Shown here: positions 23,193 through 34,851 of the stretch, in pieces | Layout of the letters: each line of letters opens with the position of its first letter | Position numbering within the stretch: the stretch's first letter is position 1 | Assembly (NCBI RefSeq): GCF_001641265.1 | Contig: NW_020167526.1 | Coordinates: 1,488,001-1,552,000 of the forward strand | Direction: 5' to 3' | DNA: 64,000 bases | Origin: Pseudogymnoascus destructans | Lineage: Eukaryota > Ascomycota > Leotiomycetes > Thelebolales > Thelebolaceae | Notes under the pieces: generated by a model | Seen by the model: only the letters and a program-made list of their open reading frames with translations | Told to the model about the DNA's origin: nothing | Database searches by the model: none | Position numbers and translations under genes: made by a program

Positions 23193-24454
23193 GGTGAGAG
23201 TAGATCTGGGATGCTGAACGAGTTGAGATGCTCGTGGGATGCTATACTGTAAACGCGAGGAGCCAAATGTAAACGCGGAACAAACAGGTCCTGGTGGAGG
23301 TTCGATGAAGACGGCGTGTACTAGCGGAAACTCTTACAAAGTGCCATTAGCCAAGTGGTGTGACACAGCTCCTGTACTATAACCGGTTCCGAGGTCTATC
23401 CAAGGATCTTCAACCGTAAGTTTCCCATAAACTAAAAGCAACAGCACCTTCCAGCCGCAAATATATTTACCCTAACAGCACACCAGATAAAATCTCGGGT
23501 GTGCGTATGGATATCCCGGCGTAGTATATACACTTCACAGGATCGGAGGAAGTCAATCTACATCTTGCTGATCTCGACGCGAGCAATTCCCTCAAAGATC
23601 TCCGCCTTGCTCACAAAACCTAGAACCAAAGAAGGTAGTAGTGAACACTAACAGGGTTCCCCACGGGGAAGATGCCGGGGGAGGGGTACGCCAGTACGCC
23701 ACTATGCACCGGACAGATGGAGGACTTGATTCCCTGTCCCGTCCCAGACATAGACTGCGACGCTGACAACGAGCTTGGTGATTGACATTGGCTTGGCCTG
23801 CCTCCAGAGCAGAGGACAAACGACATTCGATCAATCTGTAAAATAGTCAGTCCAAAGAACAGCCCATAGGAAGCTAAAACCGGGAGTTCTTAGGCCGCTA
23901 GACCGGTAACGGATCATCCGACACTGAGACAAGGGATTTATTAATGTTGCAAAACGCGGGGTAGCATGTTTTTTTGCGTAAGGGGTATGCAAACGTGGGC
24001 ATGGGCCTCTGAACTGCAGTTTGGTAAAGTTTCGGGTGCTCATGGCCGCTCGATCGTCGTCGGTGCTTCTGGAGTTAAGACAACACCTTTTGCATTGTTT
24101 GCACTGTTTGCATTGTTTGCATTGAGGAGAAAGTGATATTCAGGAAATTATCGGGTAAGAGCTCGGATTAAACCGTTCGTATCTCGTACTTCTTATCCCA
24201 ATCTGCCGTATGGTATTTCTTATCTTTGGGTTGATAGAGTTCTACCCTGGGGAGGATCACGGAGGGATACTCGGGGAATTGCCGCCCCCCCCTTCCAACG
24301 GCTCCATCAGTCGGCTTTCAAGATATATCAAGTCGTAAATCAATCAATCAAAGAAACTGGTAGCTATATGTTCTCAAAAAAGTTAATGTCATAAAAAATA
24401 AACCATTCGCCTGCTATATATATCTTTAAAATAGTCATAAAATCGTTTCACTCC
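23193..24454. other. Intergenic
   Basis: No gene supported. A 10-nt tandem repeat (tgcattgttt and variants) lies at 24091-24124. Confidence 0.55.
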
Positions 24455-26254
24455 CTACACAATCTCCTCCGACGCCCCGCGCCTCCCCCCCCCCCAATCC
24501 TCATACATCGTAGCCCCAGCCTTATCATCCTCCTCGCTATCGCTGTCCGCCAGATGCGGGTTATCAATCGCATCCCCAACCTCAAGCCACGTAGCGCTGA
24601 CTGCCGGCACAGGGCTGATTCGGCACAGCCCATAGTACACTATCCCCGCCACGATGAACCCGCAGAAGTAGTTCAGATTGTACAAATACTGCGCCCCAAG
24701 CGGCGCGGACGGCCCTCCTGTCGGCTCGCGAATGGCGCCCACGAAGCCGACGATGTTGATTAAGATCCCGGCAATGTAGGCCGCGTAAGCGCGCCAGTTA
24801 AAGCCGTAGGTGAAATAGTATGGCGCTGTCTTCTTAGCCGTGTATAGGTCCTTGATCTGTAGGTAGCCTTTGCGCACGATGTAGTAGTCGCTGAGCATGA
24901 CGCCGGCGATGGAGGAGAGGAAGACGGAGTAGGCGGAGAGGTAGGTGGTGAAGTTGTTGCTTGAGGAGAGGAGGGTCCATGGGCACATGGCGAATCCGAC
25001 GGCGGCGCAGATGTAGCCGCCGCGACGGATGGTAATGTAGCGTGGGAGAAGGGCCGTCAAGTCGGCTCCGGCGGACACGGAGTTGGCGGCGATGTTTGTG
25101 CCGAGTTGCGCGAGGGTGAAGGAGGCGGCGATGAAGAAGACGCCGGCGCGGTTGCCGTGGCCGCCTTCCTCTAGGAATTTGCTAAGAAGGTCGAGAGGGT
25201 TCCAGATGGGTTCGCCGCCGAAGATGACCACCGAGCATGAGGACACGATGATGCCGATGAATGAAGTTATGCCGAATCCGACTGGGATGGTGAATAGCTG
25301 CGACCAGAAGGCATCCTTTGGCTTGATTGCAAAACGAGAGAAATCGGGTACGTTAACAATCAACGCACTGAAGTTCGCAATAGAGGACATGATGCCTTTA
25401 ATGATTGCCCAGGCAAGTTTGTTGCCGTGGATGACGTTCGGTTTGTTGACAACTGGTCCCAGCCCCTTAGCTCTGACCACACTCCAGATAAAGAAGGCAA
25501 TTCCTGCGACTGGAACGACGAAGGACTTGACCGTAAACAAATACCTGATTTGGTGAACGTGTGGGTATAATGCTGGGAGCGAGCATAAGCAGAAGAGAAA
25601 GAAGGAAAGGAAATCCTTGGTGGTAGTTCCGGAGCTGGCAGGCATTGAGTTCGGGAGCTGCTCATATCGAGGCCAAATAGCTGTAATCATGAGAGTAACA
25701 CACTGGCCACCTGTAGTTGCGTTAGTTTGTTAAGACAAACATATAGATGTGGGGAATTCATCGTACCAATCCATGCCTGAACACCATACCAGATACAAGC
25801 TATTGCAGACCTGTTAAAAACAGGCCAAAGTCCACCCCAGACCCCGAAAGAAGCACGGCTGGCGACTGGAAATCCGATGTGATAAGTGGCACCAATACGT
25901 CCTGTTGCAACAACGAAGGCACCCGCAGTAGAGTAACCGACCCAGACGCAAATCCACGCCTGCCACCACGACAGACCGGCAACGACACTGGAGGAGGCGA
26001 TCATCCATGTGTTGATGTTGAAGGAGTCGGCAATCCAGAAGCCGACAAAATTCCAGGGTCCCCATTGCCGTCGTGCAGGTTCAACTGAAAAGGTTCGTCA
26101 TGTTGCGGTCTAATATGGAGCATTTAAGTCTCTTACCAGGCTTCAGATCCTCGTTCGCGAGCATCGTCTGCGTTCTGCCCAATCCCTCCTCTGTCTCGAC
26201 GGAAATAAGGTTCAAAATCGCTCTGCCCGACGGCAGTCGCATTTTTGGTGCCAT
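24455..26254 (-). CDS. NCS1-family nucleobase/allantoin permease (Fur type)
   Basis: Plasma-membrane proton symporter of the NCS1 family, 563 residues, about 12 helices. Relatives transport uracil, allantoin, thiamine or related compounds. Three exons: 26254-26137, 26084-25767 and 25710-24455, with introns of 52 and 56 nt; all joins restore conserved sequence. Hallmarks are NEDLKPVEPARRQWGPWNF before helix 1, FWIADSFNINTWMIASS in helix 1, ASFGVWGGLWPVFNRS, YGVQAWIGG in helix 3, and NVPDFSRFA in helix 6. The C-terminus is acidic (DSDSEEDD), a frequent ubiquitin-signalling region in these transporters. The ATG at 26252-26254 is the first in frame. Substrate among the Fur group cannot be decided. 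Confidence 0.9.
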
Positions 26255-27323
26255 ATTGATTGTCGAGTTCGTCCCAATTGTCTGCTGGTAATGCAGCAGA
26301 TCGGATTGAGGGCTCAAAAGTAGTGGCGGCGAGGTAGGTGATAAGAAAGATTCCTCGCCGCTGAAGACTAGTGGGTAGCACGGAGTATGATGAAGCCTGA
26401 TGCGAGGCCTGCTGATACTCGATACCGAGGAAGTTTACGGAACCAAGCCTTGGGTGGGTGGATAGGTGGATAGTGGAGAGGATAGGACAGGCAATGGAGC
26501 ATTTACTGATGAGGACCCGAACGTGGGTATATATATACACGATACCATTCTCTCAAGACGAACAGGACCCCCACATCGCCGAGATACTAGATTGATAGAA
26601 TTGGGACAGCTACGCACCTGAACGGTGGCTCACAAGCGTACAATCCCACGTATAGTAAGCCCCAAGGGCATCCGGTAAGATCTTTTTGCGGGATCCTTTT
26701 GCGGGGTGATACCCTTAGTGATGTAATGGCCGAAGCTTAGAACCGTGCAGCCAGCGGCCGGCCACGACATGTGAGCAAAAACTGGGATATTCCTCCGACC
26801 GGCGCGCGAGCATGTATGCAATTCTCGGCCGTTGACGATGTATCAGGCACAGTACTGAACCGTTGGTATACGTACCATCTTGTGGGGAAGTAGCTAGACC
26901 AGACAGACCACTGCCGTCGTCGCCCATGTTCATACCTAGCGCCAGTGTGGCTGTTAGTTTAGCTTAGTTTAGGCTAGACTGTCTTTAGCGCCACTCAGCC
27001 GTGTTCAGGGCGGCGGTGCCAAACCTACCAAACACCAGATAAGATAAGCATGATAGCATGATAACATGTGCTCCGAACGGGGTGGTTTTACTCGATCTCA
27101 TCGAGTCACACACGCCAAACCCGCTGGTATGGATCAGATAGGTGCGGCTCTACCAGAGTGGACTGTCAGTGAAGCACGTGAGCGTGGGACGACCCATTGC
27201 CGGCCGGCTTGACATTTGCTGGGGGTTTGCGGGCTATTGTTCCCCTTTTGAGAGAGGCAGGCCGGTTGTTGGTGGGTTTGTGCGCGATGTCGGCGTCAGA
27301 CGGGAGTGTTTGCCGCCACGACA

Positions 27324-27880
27324 GGCTATTGTTCTGGTCATATCCTTTGCTGCCACTGCACGCCATTTGTTTAGAGTCTGACTAGATTCACGACTAGATG
27401 CATGTCATTTTTCGGCGTCAAAGACAGGACAGTTTGCTGCCATGACAGGCCATTGTTCGGGTCATATCGCTTGCTTCCACTCCACGTCATTGTTCGGCGT
27501 CAGGTCCTTGTTGTCGTTGCATGCCATTGTTCATTGTCAGGCCCTTTGGTGTCTTTGCATGCCATTGTTCGGCGTTTGCTGCCACTGGACGCCATTCTTC
27601 GGCGTCGGATCCTTTGCTTTCGTTGCATGCCATTGTTCGGAGCCAAGCCCTTTGCTGGTACTGCACCCTTTTGTTCAGAGTCAGGCACTCTGCCATCAGT
27701 TTGACGCCATTATTCATTGCCAGGCCCTTCGCCGCGGTTGTCCATCATTATTCTTCGCCCTTGCATGCCATTGTGCGGCGTCAAGCCCTTTCCTGCCAGT
27801 TTCACGCCATTGTTCATCGTAAGCCCTTTCCCCGCCAGTTGTCCATTATTGTTCAGTGCCAGATCCTTTGCCGTTGCGTG
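27324..27880. repeat. ~38-nt minisatellite, about 15 diverged copies
   Basis: Imperfect head-to-tail units built on gccattgttcggcgtc, then an aggccctttgctg-like middle, then a gttgcat end. Twelve clear copies lie from about 27450 onward and three weaker ones before. Unit length drifts (30-45 nt), so minus-strand ORFs here (NNGM-type peptides) are products of the repeat. Confidence 0.85.
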
Positions 27881-28145
27881 TGCCGAAGCCCCGCCATCAC
27901 GTCCTTGTCGACATTTTGCACCCAACAAATCTCGTGGTGCTGAAACAAAGCGACAAGAGATCCCATAAAGAAAATTCAAGCTCACCGCCAGTATAATGCC
28001 TTCCTGCATCGAAGTAATGGGAGATATAAAAAAAGGGCCTTTCTGCATCGCCGACAAACTTTCAATGAAAGCAACGGCTTCTCTGCCCGCCGCAGCTCCT
28101 TTGTCGACCAGACCACACGTATAATTGAAGCCAACCGACATATGG

Positions 28146-28364
28146 GTCAGTCCAAAAGTTCTGCACAATGGACCGTGGGCAAATTGAAATAAAGCGACGG
28201 GGCAAGCACCTTTATGGATGTCTTTGTCCATCTCCAGTGCGTGTTCATCCACAATGGGTTTCGTGTCTGTGAGCCAATCCAGAGCCATACGGGACGGACC
28301 GCTGGTGAATTGAAAGAAAAGCCACGACAAGCATATGAATGGATGGATGTCTTTATCCATATCG
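28146..28364. repeat. Tandem duplication, period ~125 nt
   Basis: 28146-28235 and 28271-28364 are diverged copies. Shared blocks include aattgaaa.aaagc.acg, caagca and tggatgtcttt.tccat. Adjacent to the 38-nt minisatellite. Confidence 0.75.
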
Positions 28365-28719
28365 TGTTGTTCGTCTGGGAGAGGTTTCGTATGTGAATCT
28401 CATCTGAACAGCATCGTTGTTTGTTCATGGAAAACCCACCCTTCCCTTCCAATATCTGTTGCAATGAGGATTCTGTAAATAAAGGCCCAATGAGTACATG
28501 ATCCATCTCTTCTCCTTCCATCGTCGTCCTCTCCTTCTTCCTACCATAACGTTATTTCCTATCATTGCGCATTCCATTGTTTTCGCTCTGTCATCATCGC
28601 AGAGGTAGGTCGGTATCTGTGATACACCCTTGGAATCATTGAAGTATTCAATCCAGTCCTCGTCCATTTCTTCGGGTTCATATCACCACTCTGTTGCTCT
28701 GTGAGCTCAATCTCACACA

Positions 28720-29150
28720 ATGTGCAACCTTGACGATACCTACTACTCCATCTGCACTCACTTCGGGCCACGGATCGTCACCAGTCACTGTGCACGGGGC
28801 CTGACTCACAATGGCTGTGCCACAACTGGGTGCTGGGACAGCGATGTCACCGGTATCTCACGAATCACCTCCCTATGTCCGAGCTGCAAGATCAGGACGC
28901 GGAGCGAATCCAGTCACTCCAGGCATCTTCAGTCGGAGAGTGGACAGATCGACAACGATGACATCGGAGTAAGAAGCGAGGCTAGCAAAGGGCATGGCAA
29001 AGACAGAGGGATCTGGTTGAGGAGGCTTGGCACGATTCGGGATCGCGCAGAAGACAGGTGAGTTGACCAGTGGAGGGCGACTGAAGAAAAGAAGACAACT
29101 AACGAAAACGCAGCTGGGTCCGGTGGCTTACAATGCATTTTGCGAAGTGA
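28720..29150 (+). CDS. Small Cys/His-rich protein, unknown function
   Basis: A 124-residue protein from two exons: 28720-29057 and 29114-29150. The 56-nt intron has a GTGAGT donor, an actaacg branch site and an ACGCAG acceptor. The first half is rich in Cys and His (MCNLDDTYYSICTHFGPR, SHCARGLTHNGCATTGC, LCPSCKIRTR). The CPSC knuckle and earlier Cys/His pairs could bind zinc. The second half is charged and ends HFAK. There is no signal peptide, and no domain is recognised; zinc binding is an inference from spacing. Confidence 0.55.
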
Positions 29151-29846
29151 GGAAGCAGGATATTTGTTTGGCGCTGCGAGGATTAGCGTTTGGAGGATTG
29201 GAGGATTGGCGCCTGGGGGATTGGCACTGGAATTCGGGTGCTCGTGGATATGAGGAATGCAGCTCGTTGAGCGATGCTGCTTTGGATTTAGTGAGCTGCT
29301 TGAATGCGGCAGGATCAGGAGATATGATATCGATACCAAGTGCTATGCACGTAGGTAGCAATGAATGAAGGCGCTGGCCGTCTTGTTGCTCCTCAAATCG
29401 TAAATTGTGGACCATGGTGTAGTAACATATGCACCTTTATTTGCAAACTCAATACAAAGAATAATCTTATTATTAAAAACAACCATAAACTGTCTAAAGG
29501 GGCGTGCAGCATCGTCATCAAAGCCTAATATCACGGCCCCGGAAGAACCTATATCCGCCAGGGTCAATGCCGACATCAGGACCTATGACCCTGCAAGCCC
29601 GATAAAGTGATGTCTTGTTATCTCCTCCAGGCATTCTGGGCAATGCTAGTTTGACAAACTCTTCTTGGCACTAGATGGACAGGTGTCTCCGTCATATACA
29701 GGCGCGCTACAGATTGAAGCCGCCGCAGCCTACATTCGCTCGCTGCTACGACATTGGCTCCGCAGCTTGCCCCACGCGCTCGAGACGGCGATAGAGAGGT
29801 GTCCTGGGAAATTGGCGGCCGGCACGGTGTGCCGATACCTTCCAAT
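29151..29846. other. Intergenic
   Basis: Nothing supported beyond the promoter of the downstream gene. A ggaggattgg direct repeat is visible near 29191-29210. Confidence 0.5.
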
Positions 29847-32063
29847 ATGGCTATTCGATGGCGCTCCCAGAGTGTAGTCTTAGCTGTTCTCGTCACATTT
29901 ATATTCTTTTTTGTGTTGCAGAACGACAGATTGAGAGGGGTCTCGATCACCCCTGATCATGAAAATCCCGGAGGAACACCCGCCGAGGCCCAGTTCGATG
30001 AGAAGATGGAAGAGGAATTCATGAAGGAGCTTGATATATTTTATGGCGAGGTTCAGAAGTAAGCATCTATATATATGGGCTCAAACCTGTGCGCGAAACT
30101 AATTACGTCAACACCAGGACACAAGTCACAGGAGCAATTTATACCCCGACCTTGAAGAACCTCGAAACAAATGCTACGATTATGGACCAAATAAGATACC
30201 CTAATGCATTGAGCCCTCTAGCGATCGAGGTGCCATATAGCCCTATACCGGCAAAATCATACTGTCCCCAATATGAGATCCAAGACAAGAATCAATGGGC
30301 AGTCAGTCACCCCGCAAAATTCACAAACTGCGGAAGCCCCTGGAGCAATTTTGGCATATCAGACAATATCCAAACCTTTGCAGGCAATCCTAAGGGATTC
30401 CCGTCCCCGGGATTTGGAGACCGCGACGCCCTGGACTGGGAGAAATATACGTGCTTTGACAGGCAGGGACGGTTCGGTCGATATGGCTACATAGAAGGGA
30501 AAGGGGAATCGGAGATCAAGCCAGCGATTAACTGGGAATCTGTTAATTGGGGCGCGCTTCAAGATCATTGCCTTTACAAGAATGTTGAGCGATTCCCAAT
30601 GCCCCGTACCGAACCTGGACAGAACCTCAAGGGGTTGGGTTGGATATCACCAATGGACCGCTCGCATATGAAGCGAGGCATTCAACGGAGACAGGATCCT
30701 GCGAAAGGAGAGATTCCACGGCCGCACCCCAATAGGGTGCCTCCACCACCAGTCGCAAACAGGACTGCTATCCTTATACGCGCCCGCTACGACACTGTCT
30801 ATAGAGATAACGACGTGCTCAATATTCGTGCATTAATCAATGAGCTCTCCTTCAAGACTGGGGGCGAGTACCAGGTTTACCTCTTAGTCGAAGTCGAAGA
30901 CTGCGACGACGCAACATGGACAGACAAAAGCCTCTACGACGCCGTAGTCGCCAAATCCGTCCCACCCGAATTCAGCGAAATGGCACACATCTACACCGAA
31001 CGCCTTCTTCGCTCCTGGTACCCCGCCATGCCCTCCAAGGCTGATATTGGTGGCCCTGTCCTCGAGAAACTCGAATGGCTCCCCATCCAGCGCTTTGCGC
31101 ATCTCAATCCCTCATACGACTATTTCTGGAAATGGGATCTCAACGTGCGCTTCACAGGGCACTACTACGACCTCGCAAAGTCCCTACCGCGCTTTGCGCA
31201 GCGCCAACCCCGGAAGTGCCTCTGGGAACGCAACGAGCGCCTGGCGACGCCCTCCCTTGATGGGCCCTACGAGACCGTCTTCCGCGATAAAGTCGAGAAA
31301 GAATCCGACCCCGAGGGCATCATCTGGGACGTCCCCGTCGTCCCGGAGTTTACGCAACAAGGTCCCAGGCGACCGGCCGCTGAGGAAGCTAAGAACGAGC
31401 ACTTCATGTGGGGACTGGGCGAGAAGGCGGACTTAATCACACTGTTCCCGATCTTCAACCCGGTCGGCACGACGTGGAGCGGTCGCAATGATGTCTGGGG
31501 ATATAAACATGGCAAGAACTTGGCGCGCCGTGCGACGGCCGGAACATTCGGGATAGCGTCAAAGAGACTCCTTAACCTTATGCAAAAGGAGTCCCTTGAG
31601 GGGCGTTTCCTAAATGCTGAGATGGCGGCGCCCACGGTGGCGCTGCTACATGGACTAAAAGCCGTGTATGCGCCTCAGCCGATTTGGTTTGAGCATGCGT
31701 GGATCGGTGAGGGCTTGCGGAAATACTTCAATTCAGGCCCGAGGAAGGAGGTGGGGAGTAGCCAGAGGAGTTTATACGGTGGTGGGAAGAGAGGGCTGCT
31801 CTGGGAGGGGAGTACTTTTGATACCAACTCGAAAGCAGCGGCTAAGATGTGGGATAAGTGGATGGGGGTGGGGGAGGGTGCGGCTGAGGTAAGTTCTTGA
31901 TTTATTTTCGTTTAGCGTGCAATTGCTTACTCCGTGCTTGTAGTTCGAGAAAAAGAACGGTCGCATGTGCCTCCCGCCCATGCTACTCTTCCCCGTCCAG
32001 GACAAATCACCCGTCGTGTGGAAGTATACGCCACCAGCTGGCGTTGGAAGTCCGAAGAACTAA
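29847..32063 (+). CDS. DUF3405 family type II membrane protein
   Basis: 700-residue protein. It has a short cytosolic N-terminus, one membrane anchor (SVVLAVLVTFIFFFVLQN, about residues 9-26) and a large luminal or extracellular domain. The core matches fungal DUF3405 proteins: RYDTVYRDNDVLNIRALINELSF region, ERLLRSWYPAMPS, RFAHLNPSYDYFWKWDLNVRFTGH, and DLITLFPIFNPVGTTW. The fold resembles Golgi glycosyltransferases, but the activity of the family is not established. Three exons: 29847-30058, 30118-31888 and 31944-32063. Introns of 59 and 55 nt have good signals, and the last exon ends KYTPPAGVGSPKN before TAA. The start at 29847 puts the anchor at the N-terminus. Confidence 0.88.
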
Positions 32064-32723
32064 TCAAACCCAGACGACTTGGGACTTTTTCATGGATATA
32101 TATTTTTGGTCTTGGTTTTAGCAATATCCGATTTGTACTGTATAGATCTACGAGTTCATTGGATAACGGCGTTTGGGAAGGATGGGGTCTAGATTCTCAT
32201 GTAGAGGGGGCGGATGTAGAGGGGGCGGCATGTTGGGCGTGGGGGAGCTTATATGTGCATGGGGCAGGTATGGATCCCGAGTCATGGAGATAGTCACAAT
32301 CTTGGGGTATACTGGAACATGTAACAGCATGACAATGAGACATTATGAATGACACCTTTCAATATCTATTAATGATCGTCCTGTGACTGACATTATTAAG
32401 TTAACAACTCACCGCTACAACCGAATCTCTCCCTCCACTCCCTCCAATTTCAAACTCCATGTGGTGCGACGATGAGGGGTATTGTGGGGAAAGACGCTAA
32501 ACCCCGCACCCCGCACCCCGCAATAATGCCAAAAATGGGAAGGGCTCGTAGACAGTCGCCCCAGTACACAGAGCTAGATATGACCTTAACGTGGGAGTAA
32601 TGATAGATAGTCGCCCAGTATATAAAGCTAGATATGACCTTCTCAGCACTATCCTGTTGCCTATCGGGCTATCTACTTATCAACTCTCGCCTTTAAGAAC
32701 TCAGTATTCCTTAAAAAACGCCA
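32064..32723. other. Intergenic with promoter duplication
   Basis: No gene. Contains a ~34-nt direct repeat (32554-32587 and 32609-32641). The second copy includes tatataaa about 100 nt before the start of the MFS pseudogene. Confidence 0.55.
32554..32641. repeat. Direct duplication, two ~34-nt copies
   Basis: Both copies read agtcgcc(c)cagta...agctagatatgacctt. The second has mutated to carry a TATA-like element. Confidence 0.8.
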
Positions 32724-34008
32724 ATGGCACCAATCGACGCTGCAAAGGTTCAGGAGCAGGCTCCACCTCTGGGAGACAGCAAGACAGATTCAACCCGTTT
32801 GGAAAATGTGGAATCCGGTGTCGAGTCAGTTTGACGGAGTGCGGGTGATTGTCACAGAGCAAGATGTGAGTCCATCTTCCCAGTTGTCTACGAGGTTGAA
32901 GTGATTTCCCGTACTAACGGTTGTCAACAGAACAGAATCATCCTTCGTAAAACAAACAAGACAATCTTGATAATACTTATCTGGGTCTACTTCCTTCAAG
33001 TTAGTATTATACCCTCTGTACCTCTTCTACAGCCCACTAACTTAACCTAGACTTGACAGATCAGTCCTCGGATATGCCTCCCTCTTCGGTCTCCAAAAAG
33101 ATACCGGGCTGAAAGGCTCAAAATACTCCATGTATGCTGGCTCCCCTTCACCTCAGCCGTAATTGTCAAAGCACCCCATCGCATCCTAATGCCCATCCTC
33201 ATCCTCGGTTGGGGACTCGCACAAACCTGCATGGCCGCATCGCACGACTACGCCGGACTCGTCACCACACGTTTCTTCCTCGGCCTCTTCGAAGCTGCAT
33301 GCCTCCCGCTTTCGGCGTTATAACAGGCCAGTGGTACCGTCATGCTGAACAGCCCGTCCGCATTGCAGCCTGGTATGGAACCAACGCATCGCAACAATTG
33401 TCGCAGCAGGTCTTTCATTCGGACTCGCCCATGTTCCCAGCAGCACCCTTAAGTCATGGCAGATGTAAGTCTTGTCCCCTCTTCCAATCCCCGCATTCCA
33501 CAAATACACAGCCATTAACTCATCAACAACATATTCCTCTTCGTCGATCTCGTCACAGTCGTCACCGCCTCCTTCGTCTACTGGAGACTCGAAAACGACG
33601 TCAAAACCGCCCGCTTCCTCACTGGCCACCAGCGCGCCCAAGCCATCGAGCGTCTCCGCGCAAACAACACCGGTATCGGTTCCCGCGAATTCAACTGGAG
33701 CCAAGTCATCGAGGTTTTCCTCGACCCAAAGACATACCTGTGGTTCGCGCTGACCCTCCTCCTGAACGTCGGAGCAGCGGTGACCAACGTCTTCGATCCA
33801 CTTATCCTCGGCGGACTGGGGATGGATAAATCAATCCCATCGCTTCTTAACATGCCTTTTAGCCGAGCTACCTCCCTAGACTGCGCGCGAGAGGAAGAGG
33901 GTTGCGAATGGGAAGCCGGCGAAACTTACGGATCGGTCTATGATGGACCATTATGAGGCGCAGGATGATATGGATAGCGGGAATGGCGATGCGGCGCAGC
34001 GGAGTTGA
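32724..34008 (+). pseudogene. Dal5-type MFS transporter pseudogene
   Basis: Pieces of an anion:cation symporter in order but out of frame. The start is at 32724 (MAPIDAAKVQEQ), then FDGVRVIVTEQD after a 1-nt shift. Helix 1 is TILIILIWVYFLQ; then SVLGYASLFGLQKDTGLKGS, HRILMPILILGWGLAQTCMA, RFFLGLFEAACLP, and after another shift FGVITGQWYRHAEQPVRIAAWYG. Further on are NVGAAVTNVFDPLILGGLG and a C-terminal tail (MMDHYEAQDDMDSGNGDA). The last several helices are missing between about 33860 and 33900, an internal deletion. Intron-like gaps remain, so this decayed in place and is not a retrocopy. Confidence 0.8.
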
Positions 34009-34851
34009 TGGGACATTATTTGCGATTAACTTATTCTTATCATGAGGCAATGAATCATAACTATTTATCTATTATGCTGAGAAATCCCATAATATTGATA
34101 GTAGCCCGAGTGCCACATAAATGATTCCATATTATTCGGGGATACATTTCAGACGCATATCACAACACCTGGGGCGCGAATAACATATGCAATGCTGGTC
34201 TTCTGATTCCGATGATCCCATTGACCATAAATAACCCCATCTCCAATCAATCTATAGTCGATTTCTCAGATCCCACCTCTCCTACTCCAGAAAAAAACGC
34301 CCATCATCCCATTCGTCTCGGCTGCCTTCCAGCCAAGTTTGGTACGGCGCGGGGAAATGCAAAATATAACCCGCAACCCTCAATCCCATCCACCTCTTCT
34401 CCGTTCCCTAAAAATAAAAAAACCAGAGAGAAAAACGTCAACAGAGCAAAAAAGGGTATTCACAATTGTCCCGAGCGCCCTCCCGCCGAGACAATTCCCA
34501 GGGTGCATGCGAGACGCCATTCCCATCCCCGAGGGTTAATTCGCCAACGCCGTAATCATGCTTCCCAGTAGGTTTTATCAAACGGTTCATTCGTGCGAAA
34601 ACAAAAAAAAATGCACAAGAAAAAGAAACGACAAAACCAACACTGGCCGCGTGGGCGGCCGAAAAGTGGAAAAATAGATAAAAATGAGGTACAGGAAACA
34701 AAAGCTTCGACGACACAAATATGCCATGGTATGGTGTACTCTACCCAATCTCGCCCATGAGATGGGCGAGCCGGGAATCCCAATTTTGTAACGCAGTTAA
34801 GCTTATCCGGTAAGCTGAAAATATATTTGTGCGGGCGTCATGAGACCAAGC
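34009..34851. other. Intergenic
   Basis: Nothing supported. A-rich patches at 34405-34460 and 34600-34690. Confidence 0.5.

Larger units (their letters stand above)
26255..28719. other. Gene-poor stretch with minisatellites
   Basis: About 2.4 kb without a supported gene. It holds the permease promoter, then two tandem-repeat systems listed separately. Confidence 0.6.

Noticed and set aside
13494..26254. Nitrogen-utilisation gene cluster (permease, ornithine aminotransferase, NCS1 permease)
   Set aside because: The genes are interspersed with gpi10 and unrelated genes, and no catabolic enzymes for one substrate are adjacent; chance neighbourhood is simpler.
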